11,310 nt of DNA from a bacterium. Its GTDB lineage: Bacteria; JAMCPX01. This document shows, piece by piece, positions 5,812-11,310 of this stretch. The notes under the pieces are model-generated. The model saw only the letters and a list, made by a program, of their open reading frames with translations, made no database searches and was not told the DNA's origin. A program made the translations under genes and the position numbers. Where the stretch lies: positions 1 through 11,310 of the forward strand of contig JAJYYW010000016.1 in the NCBI GenBank assembly GCA_021800575.1, read 5' to 3'. Every line of letters begins with the position of its first letter. The first letter of the stretch is position 1.

Positions 5812-7029
5812 ATGCTCAAGCTTTCGGATTACGCCGGTATATCGCCGAAGCCCGACCTGCAGCTGCTCGCGCGGCTTGCTGACAAGCTTTCACCGAAACG
5901 CCTCCTGCATATAAATTCCACGAAAGAGGGTGGCGGCGTCGCCGAGATTCTCAACCGGATGGTGCCGCTGCTGGGCGGGCTCGGCATAACGGTGCGGTGG
6001 GAGGTCATCCGGGGAGATCAACGCTTTTTTACGATTACCAAAAAGATCCACAACAGCCTGCAGGGACTGGATGAAACGTTTACCGGGGATATGTGGGACT
6101 ACCATTTTACCGTCAATGAGAAGAACGCCCGGACCCTCGACCTCGATGCAGACGCTGTTTTTGTGCACGATCCCCAGCCTGTACCTCTGATAAAATTCAG
6201 AAAAAACGGCCTGTGGATATGGAGATGCCATATCGATGTGGCAAACCCGGTCGAGAGCGTGTGGAACAGGGTGTCGGCGTATGCATCGTCGTATGACGCT
6301 GCTATCTTTTCGGTGTCCAAGTTTGCCCGGCAGATACCGCTGAACGAATTCATCATAACGCCGACGATAGACCCGTTGAGCGAAAAAAACCTGGACATGG
6401 GACAGAATGAAGTCTGCAAGGTTGCAGAAAAGTATCAAATACCGCTCGACAAACCCCTGCTCCTCCAGGTATCGCGGTTCGACCGGTTCAAGGACCCGAA
6501 CGGTGTCATCCGGGCATACCGGATGGTGAAAAAGTATAACGACTGCCGGCTGGTGCTTGCAGGCAGTTCTGCGACGGACGATCCCGAGGGCGAGGCCGTT
6601 ATCCGGGAAGTCCAGGAGTTTGCGGACGGGGACCCCGATATCCATATTCTCCTGCTGCCCGCCTTCAGCGACCGGGACATCAATGCACTCCAGCGTATGG
6701 CATCGGTCGTGCTGCAGAAGTCCCTGAAAGAGGGCTTCGGGCTGACTGTGACCGAGGCCATGTGGAAGGGCAAGCCGGTCATCGGCGGCAATGTGGGCGG
6801 CATACCGACGCAGATCATGAACGGCGTGACCGGGTTCCTGGTGAATTCCGAAGAAGGTGCGGCATTCAGGATACGCCAGCTTCTGAACAATCCGGACCTG
6901 GCGGCACGGATGGGCGAGAACGCCCGGGAGTACGTGCGCAACCATTTCCTCATCACGCGCCAGATCCGCGACTATCTGTTTGTCTGGTATGCCATGCTGA
7001 ACAAGTCAAAGAGCGTTCTGGAACTGTAG
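5812..7029 (+). CDS. treT: Trehalose synthase TreT, GT4-family glycosyltransferase
   Basis: This 405-residue GT-B fold retaining glycosyltransferase transfers glucose from an NDP-glucose onto free glucose to give trehalose. The N-terminal LLHINSTKEGGGVAEILNRM (31-50) followed by VPLLGGLGITVRWEVIRGD is the hallmark of TreT from Thermococcus/Pyrococcus and its bacterial relatives. VHDPQP (118-123) and WRCHID (137-142) line the acceptor side. The C-terminal donor domain has LLLQVSRFDRFKDP and the EX7E motif E307-GFGLTVT-E315, followed by GKPVIGG. The length is normal for the family. It starts at the base after the upstream stop (CTG TAG ATG) and is followed by otsA-otsB with the same junction. 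The enzyme is cytosolic. TreT enzymes can be reversible or unidirectional; the direction here is not deducible from sequence. Confidence 0.87.
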   Translation: MLKLSDYAGISPKPDLQLLARLADKLSPKRLLHINSTKEGGGVAEILNRMVPLLGGLGITVRWEVIRGDQRFFTITKKIHNSLQGLDETFTGDMWDYHFTVNEKNARTLDLDADAVFVHDPQPVPLIKFRKNGLWIWRCHIDVANPVESVWNRVSAYASSYDAAIFSVSKFARQIPLNEFIITPTIDPLSEKNLDMGQNEVCKVAEKYQIPLDKPLLLQVSRFDRFKDPNGVIRAYRMVKKYNDCRLVLAGSSATDDPEGEAVIREVQEFADGDPDIHILLLPAFSDRDINALQRMASVVLQKSLKEGFGLTVTEAMWKGKPVIGGNVGGIPTQIMNGVTGFLVNSEEGAAFRIRQLLNNPDLAARMGENAREYVRNHFLITRQIRDYLFVWYAMLNKSKSVLEL

Positions 7030-9171
7030 ATGCAGTTGATCGTCGTTTCCAACAGAGAACCATATATCCATAAAAAAGCCGGCAGTACGATAAGCGTCGA
7101 ACAACCGGCGGGCGGACTGACCTCGGCACTCGATAATGTTCTCAGAACCGTGCAAGGCACCTGGATAGCATGGGGGAGCGGCAGTGCAGATCGGGAGGCT
7201 GTCGATGCCCGGGGGTGTGTCCGGGTCCCTCCTCCCAGTCCCTCGTATACGCTCCGGAGAGTGTGGCTGGGGCAGAGCGAAACCGATAATTACTATGCAG
7301 GATACTCCAACCGGGTCCTGTGGCCGCTCTCGCATGTGACCCTCGACCGGGTGTACTACACCAAGCGGTATTGGGAATCGTACCGGAAGGTAAACAGGAA
7401 GTTCGCCGATGCGGTCATCGGAGAACTCCACGAGGACTCCCTGGTATGGATACACGACTTTCACCTCTGTCTCGTGCCGCTGTTCATCAAGGAAACAGCA
7501 CCGTCAGCGACCGTCGGACATTTCTGGCATATACCGTGGCCGGACTGGGGAACGTTCAGGATATTGCCCCAGGCCCGGGACATCATAGAAGGACTTCTGG
7601 CCAATGACCTGCTGGGCTTTCAGATACCCCTGTTTGCGAAAAATTTCATGAACTGCGCCCAGGAGGCACTCAGCGCCGTGATTGATCCTGAGCGCGGAAG
7701 CGTTGTCTATAACGATCACACGACTGTGCTGAAGGCCTTTCCGATCAGTGTTGATTTTGACAGCTTCCAAACCATGGCAGCTTCCAAGAAAGAATACTCC
7801 ATACGGCATTTAAAAAAACAGCTCGGCATTGCCGGCGGGTATATCGGCATCGGGGTTGACCGGCTGGAGTACACGAAAGCTCTGTTGAAAAGACTGCAGG
7901 CGATCGATCTCTTTTTTGACAAATACCGCAGTTTTATCGGGCGGTTTACTTTCGTACAGATCGCGGTGCCAACACGGCTCAGCGAGCCGTACATCAGCTA
8001 CAAGCGGTCCGTGGAGGATATGATCGCCCGGATCAACATGAAGCATGCCCAGGGATCGTGGAAGCCGATCGTCTATATCACCACGAAGGTCGAGCACCAT
8101 GACCTTGCCCTGTACTACCGCATCGCCGATGTAGCCATCATCAGCTCGGTGTACGACGGCATGAACCTCGTGGCAAAGGAGTACATAGCGTCCCAGGTCG
8201 ACGAGAAGGGAGTCATCATCCTCAGTGAATTCGCCGGTGCGTCCGAAGAGCTCTCCGGCGCACTGCCGCTCAATCCCTATGACATTGAGACCTTTGCGGA
8301 GAACATCAAGCGCGCCCTGCTCATGCCTGCCGAGGAAAAACGGAGCAGGATGCGGGCGCTGCGCGAGCATGTCCGCAGCAACAATCTTTCGAAGTGGACC
8401 GACGATTTTCTCCAGGCACTGGAGTCCTGCCGTGAACGACCCCGGAGGGAGCGCGACGGGGCATTCCTGTTTTTTGATTATGACGGCACGCTGACCCCGC
8501 TGGTCGACGATCCCCGGTCAGCCGCGTTGTCCAAATCAACGAGAGACCTGCTCGCGGGTCTGCGGTCGGTCTATCCTGTGGCGATTGTCAGCGGCAGGAC
8601 GCTGTTCGATGTCATGAACATGGTCGATCTGCGGGACATCCTGTACGCCGGTAATCACGGCGCAGAGCTGTGGGACGGGCAGCGTGTTATCATCGGGAGT
8701 GATGGCCCCGTCGACCCCCAGGCGATCAGGGCCTTTCTGCAGGAGATAACACCGGCGATGGCCGGTATTCCCGGTGTCATGATCGAGGACAAGGGTGTGA
8801 CGATCAGTGTCCATTACCGGAACGTGGACGGGCGCCGCCGTCAGGACGTGGTGGAACGCTTCCGGCATCTCGCCGATGCGTACCGGAACACGCTCTCTCT
8901 GGTCGAGGGTAACATGGTGCTCGAGGCACGTCCCCGTACTGTGTGGAACAAAGGTGATGCCGTCGCGTGGATCCTCAGGACGTTCGGTGCGGGCAGGCTG
9001 CCGCTGTACGTGGGCGATGACGCAACGGACGAGGATGCGTTCCGGGTTGTAGACCAGGCAGGCGGGATATCGATCGGCATCGGGATGAAGACCGGCGCTC
9101 CGTGCTATCTCGAATCGCAGGCCGGCATCGAGGACCTGCTTTCGTGGCTTGGACAGACCGGCAATCCATAG
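7030..9171 (+). CDS. otsA-otsB: Fused trehalose-6-phosphate synthase (OtsA)/phosphatase (OtsB)
   Basis: This is a 713-residue two-domain protein. Residues 1-465 are a GT20 synthase making trehalose-6-phosphate from NDP-glucose and glucose-6-phosphate. They include VVSNRE (5-10), the donor loop AGGL (27-30), YSNRVLWPL, WIHDFHL (140-146), GHFWHIPWP, GVDRLEYTK with Arg278/Lys283 (matching E. coli Arg262/Lys267) and YDGMNLVAKEY with Asp376/Glu384. Residues 475-713 are a HAD-fold phosphatase that releases trehalose, with DYDGTLT (483-489), VSGRT (520-524), WNKGDA around Lys641 and GDDATDEDAF (662-671). All catalytic residues recalled for both domains are present. Two usual positions differ: RLDYxKG reads RLEYTKA, so a related acceptor such as glycerol-3-phosphate cannot be fully excluded. 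The start abuts treT, with only a weak GGA at 7020-7022 as Shine-Dalgarno. The protein is cytosolic. Confidence 0.88.
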   Translation: MQLIVVSNREPYIHKKAGSTISVEQPAGGLTSALDNVLRTVQGTWIAWGSGSADREAVDARGCVRVPPPSPSYTLRRVWLGQSETDNYYAGYSNRVLWPLSHVTLDRVYYTKRYWESYRKVNRKFADAVIGELHEDSLVWIHDFHLCLVPLFIKETAPSATVGHFWHIPWPDWGTFRILPQARDIIEGLLANDLLGFQIPLFAKNFMNCAQEALSAVIDPERGSVVYNDHTTVLKAFPISVDFDSFQTMAASKKEYSIRHLKKQLGIAGGYIGIGVDRLEYTKALLKRLQAIDLFFDKYRSFIGRFTFVQIAVPTRLSEPYISYKRSVEDMIARINMKHAQGSWKPIVYITTKVEHHDLALYYRIADVAIISSVYDGMNLVAKEYIASQVDEKGVIILSEFAGASEELSGALPLNPYDIETFAENIKRALLMPAEEKRSRMRALREHVRSNNLSKWTDDFLQALESCRERPRRERDGAFLFFDYDGTLTPLVDDPRSAALSKSTRDLLAGLRSVYPVAIVSGRTLFDVMNMVDLRDILYAGNHGAELWDGQRVIIGSDGPVDPQAIRAFLQEITPAMAGIPGVMIEDKGVTISVHYRNVDGRRRQDVVERFRHLADAYRNTLSLVEGNMVLEARPRTVWNKGDAVAWILRTFGAGRLPLYVGDDATDEDAFRVVDQAGGISIGIGMKTGAPCYLESQAGIEDLLSWLGQTGNP

Positions 9172-9239
9172 TCCTCAATGCCCAACCTTCGACCGTGGAT
9201 TCGCGCATTTTCCGGGTGCCTCCGGTATTGTTTATATTC

Positions 9240-9268
9240 TTGACTAAACCCGATCTGTATTCTATTGA
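9240..9268 (+). promoter_or_regulatory. Weak candidate promoter for lolD-bamA
   Basis: TTGACT at 9240-9245 (five of six -35 matches) is followed after 17 nt by TATTGA at 9263-9268 (three of six). The start of transcription would be near 9275, only a few bases before ATG 9280, which has no Shine-Dalgarno. An AT-rich patch with TATATT at 9233-9238 is an alternative -10, but without a good -35. The 108-nt gap (9172-9279) marks a likely transcription-unit border between the trehalose and envelope genes. No clear terminator hairpin with a T run was found in it. Confidence 0.25.
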
Positions 9269-9279
9269 ATGCAGTCAAT

Positions 9280-9972
9280 ATGAACACTGTGGAACCGCTG
9301 CTCAAAGTTTTAGACATACATAAGAGTTTTTCCGATAGCAAGAGGCGCATCGATGTTTTGAAGGGCGTGAACCTCGATGTCCGGAGCGGGGAAACAATCA
9401 GCATCATGGGTGTGTCGGGTTCCGGTAAGACGACGCTGCTGCAGATCATCGGCAGTCTTGACAGACCGACGTACGGTGACATCCTGTTCAGGAACGAAAG
9501 CGTTTTCCGCCAATCGCCGAATGCCATAGCCGCGTTTCGCAACGCAAACGTGGGATTTGTCTTCCAGGCGCATCACCTGCTGATGGAATTCGATCTGGTC
9601 GAGAACGTCATGTTTCCCGCGGTCATCTCGGGCATGGACAGGAAGAAAGCACAAACAAATGCGCTTGACTTATTGCGGGATGTGGGATTGTCTGAAAAGG
9701 TCTATAATAAGCCTTCCGAGCTCTCGGGCGGAGAACAACAGAAGGTTGCGGTTGCGCGGGCACTGATCATGTCGCCGCCCGTTATTCTTGCCGACGAGCC
9801 GACCGGGAACCTCGATTCCCAGAGCGGCGGGGTAATCATGAACCTTTTATTGCAATTTAACAAAACAATAGGGATAACCATTATCATGGTCACCCACAAT
9901 GAGCCATTCGCGAAGCTGATGTCAAAGCGGTACAGGATACGAGATGGGATATTGTTCCAGGATTCGGATTAA
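9280..9972 (+). CDS. lolD: LolD-type lipoprotein-releasing ABC transporter ATPase
   Basis: This 230-residue ABC ATPase energises release of lipoproteins from the inner membrane through the LolCDE complex. It shows Walker A GVSGSGKTT (44-52), the Q-loop FVFQAHHLLMEF around Gln96 (a variant of the LolD FQFHHLLPEF pattern), signature LSGGEQQKVAVARAL (148-162), Walker B VILADEPTGNLD (168-179) and H-loop VTHN with His206. The length is standard. An in-frame TTG at 9265 would add five residues; neither start has a convincing Shine-Dalgarno, and ATG 9280 is preferred. The permease gene lolC/E, often directly upstream, is absent here. The immediate downstream gene is bamA, overlapping by 29 nt, a pairing familiar from Geobacter-like genomes. 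A related MacB-type ATPase is possible, but the bamA linkage favours LolD. Confidence 0.83.
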   Translation: MNTVEPLLKVLDIHKSFSDSKRRIDVLKGVNLDVRSGETISIMGVSGSGKTTLLQIIGSLDRPTYGDILFRNESVFRQSPNAIAAFRNANVGFVFQAHHLLMEFDLVENVMFPAVISGMDRKKAQTNALDLLRDVGLSEKVYNKPSELSGGEQQKVAVARALIMSPPVILADEPTGNLDSQSGGVIMNLLLQFNKTIGITIIMVTHNEPFAKLMSKRYRIRDGILFQDSD

Positions 9973-11310
9973 ACTCTTTGCGCTCATGGTCATTGTCCTC
10001 GTCGTGCAGGTCCCGGCAACGGTGTCCGCGGATCAGCCCACGGTCGCGAAGATAACCATCGAGGGTAACCAGCGGATACAGACGCAGGTCATACGCGAGA
10101 ATATCAAGCAAGCCACCGGTACTCCGTTGTCCCTGAGCACAGTCAACGAGGATATCCTGCGGCTGTACAAACTCGGGTATTTTGACAGCGTCGTCGTCTA
10201 CCAGGAGCCCTCTGCCAACGGAATCAACCTCATCTACAGCGTGGTCGAGCGGCCGCTCATCAAGGAGATCAAGTTCAAGGGCAACTCGGAGTTTTCCAGC
10301 AAGAAGCTGCGGGAAGCACTGACCTTCAAGCCCCGGAGCTTTTTCGACAAGGCTGCGATAGCCGCTTCCATCGATAAGATCGTGGAAATGTACAAGGAAA
10401 AAGGGTATTACAATGTTCGTGTCACCTATGAGGTCGTTCCCGTGTCCACCATGGAGGTAAATGTGGAGATCCATGTGCACGAGGGACAGGTGGTCAGGAT
10501 CGGCGCGATAACATTTATCGGCAACCATGCGTACAGCGGCGCGGTCCTGCGTTCCAAGATGGCGAGCTCCACGCCGGGCCTGCTCAGCTTCATCACCGGC
10601 AGCGGGAAGTTCAACGAGGCGGAGCTCGACCGGGACATCACCAGGCTCACCATGTATTACATGGATAACGGGTATATCAATATCAAGATCGAGCAGCCGC
10701 ACATATTCCTGAATCCCGACGGCAAGACCATCGACATCGTGATCAACCTCGAAGAGGGCAAACGGTACAGAATATCGTCCATCGATATCCAGGGGGACCT
10801 CCTGTTTTCCAAAGAGAAACTCATGAAAGACATCCATACCAAGCCGGGAGAATGGTTCAACCGGACGAAGCTCATGGATGACATCTTCAGGCTGACGGAC
10901 GTGTATACGGACAACGGGTATGCATTTGCCAACATCAATCCCGAGACTGCGGTCAACGACGCCGCCAGAACGGTCGCCATTGTTTTCCAGATCAGCAAGG
11001 GGCGTCTGACCTACATCAACCGGATCACCATCATCGGGAATACCAAGACGCGGGACAAGGTCATCCGCCGCCAGATGCGGGTGTGGGAAGGCGAGCTGTT
11101 CAAGCAGAATAAAATCAAAGAATCCAAGGAACTCATCAAGGCAACGGGCTTCTTCGACAATGTCGATATCAGTACGTCCAAGGGCTCGTCCGAAAACGAT
11201 GTCGAGAAGATGGATCTCGACGTGAAAGTGAAAGAAGGACACGGCGGCATGGCAATGCTCGGCGGCGGGTACAGTTCCTACCAGCAGTTCTTCGTGACCG
11301 CGCAGATCCA
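9944..11310 (+). CDS. bamA: BamA outer-membrane protein assembly factor, N-terminal part
   Basis: The frame from ATG 9944 stays open to the right edge: 455 codons, with the remaining beta-barrel outside the window. It has an N-terminal signal peptide (MGYCSRIRIKLFALMVIVLV, cleavage likely after VSA at residue 29). Five POTRA domains follow at about 34-104, 105-181, 184-271, 274-352 and 355-431. Each starts with an I-x-x-I-x-(I/F/V)-x-G-N/D-type strand such as VAKITIEGN, IKEIKFKGN and INRITIIGN and contains a (G)YF/GFFD or GY turn. The first barrel strands start near residue 436 (GMAMLGGGYSSYQQF). Five POTRAs is the canonical BamA number and separates it from TamA (three) and TpsB (two). AGGA at 9934-9937, 6 nt before the ATG, supports this start inside lolD; ATG 9986 would cut the signal peptide. 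It inserts porins such as the one at the left edge into the outer membrane. Confidence 0.92.
   Translation, partial: MGYCSRIRIKLFALMVIVLVVQVPATVSADQPTVAKITIEGNQRIQTQVIRENIKQATGTPLSLSTVNEDILRLYKLGYFDSVVVYQEPSANGINLIYSVVERPLIKEIKFKGNSEFSSKKLREALTFKPRSFFDKAAIAASIDKIVEMYKEKGYYNVRVTYEVVPVSTMEVNVEIHVHEGQVVRIGAITFIGNHAYSGAVLRSKMASSTPGLLSFITGSGKFNEAELDRDITRLTMYYMDNGYINIKIEQPHIFLNPDGKTIDIVINLEEGKRYRISSIDIQGDLLFSKEKLMKDIHTKPGEWFNRTKLMDDIFRLTDVYTDNGYAFANINPETAVNDAARTVAIVFQISKGRLTYINRITIIGNTKTRDKVIRRQMRVWEGELFKQNKIKESKELIKATGFFDNVDISTSKGSSENDVEKMDLDVKVKEGHGGMAMLGGGYSSYQQFFVTAQI

Noticed and set aside
5890..6945. Minus-strand open frame of 351 codons opposite treT
   Set aside because: It exactly mirrors the third-position-GC-biased treT gene, shows no domain and has no plausible start signal; the plus-strand product is unmistakable.
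9200..9235. Possible terminator around CCGG-GTGCCT-CCGG after otsA-otsB
   Set aside because: The stem is only four base pairs and the following sequence is not a real T run.
9890..11242. Long open frame of 450 codons on the minus strand opposite lolD/bamA
   Set aside because: It is a shadow of bamA: the plus strand carries a signal peptide, five POTRA domains and barrel strands in a continuous frame, while the antisense translation is a low-complexity D/V/L/H-rich product with no recognisable domain.

Overview
The window encodes a Gram-negative (diderm) bacterium: it contains an outer-membrane porin C-terminus, a LolD-type ATPase, a BamA with five POTRA domains and a multihaem c-type lipoprotein. 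All genes lie on the + strand. The gene set (multihaem cytochrome dehydrogenase, TreT with a DUF5752-like partner, lolD next to bamA) resembles Desulfobacterota/Deltaproteobacteria or Nitrospirota; that placement is inference, and no taxonomic marker gene is present.

Region 1 (2-1096) is AT-richer. It holds the 3' end of a phosphate-selective-porin-like gene followed 12 nt later by a TauE/SafE anion exporter, probably one operon. Region 2 (1233-5060) is GC-richer. It holds a GMC-type FAD oxidoreductase with a ferredoxin-like cysteine cluster, a Tat-signal small subunit of the gluconate 2-dehydrogenase subunit 3 type, a lipoprotein cytochrome with seven haem-binding motifs (one an unusual CX3CH), and a secreted TPR protein. 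Together they look like a periplasmic dehydrogenase that passes electrons from FAD, possibly through Fe-S, to a haem wire. The substrate is unknown.

Region 3 (5158-9171) is a tight trehalose operon. It has a DUF5752-like protein that is an internal duplication and carries a perfect 26-nt palindrome in its coding sequence, a TreT-type GT4 trehalose synthase, and a fused OtsA-OtsB trehalose-6-phosphate synthase/phosphatase. The three genes abut with TAG-ATG junctions. Two chemically different routes to trehalose therefore sit side by side.

Region 4 (9280-window end) holds lolD overlapping bamA by 29 nt, the start of an envelope-biogenesis operon. The usual lolC/E permease gene is not next to lolD. 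The bamA gene runs off the right edge. No RNA genes, CRISPR arrays, insertion sequences or convincing terminators were seen, and no gene-free stretch exceeds 140 nt. The strongest candidates for something new are the GMC/Tat/heptahaem/TPR redox module and the duplicated DUF5752 protein tied to trehalose synthesis.
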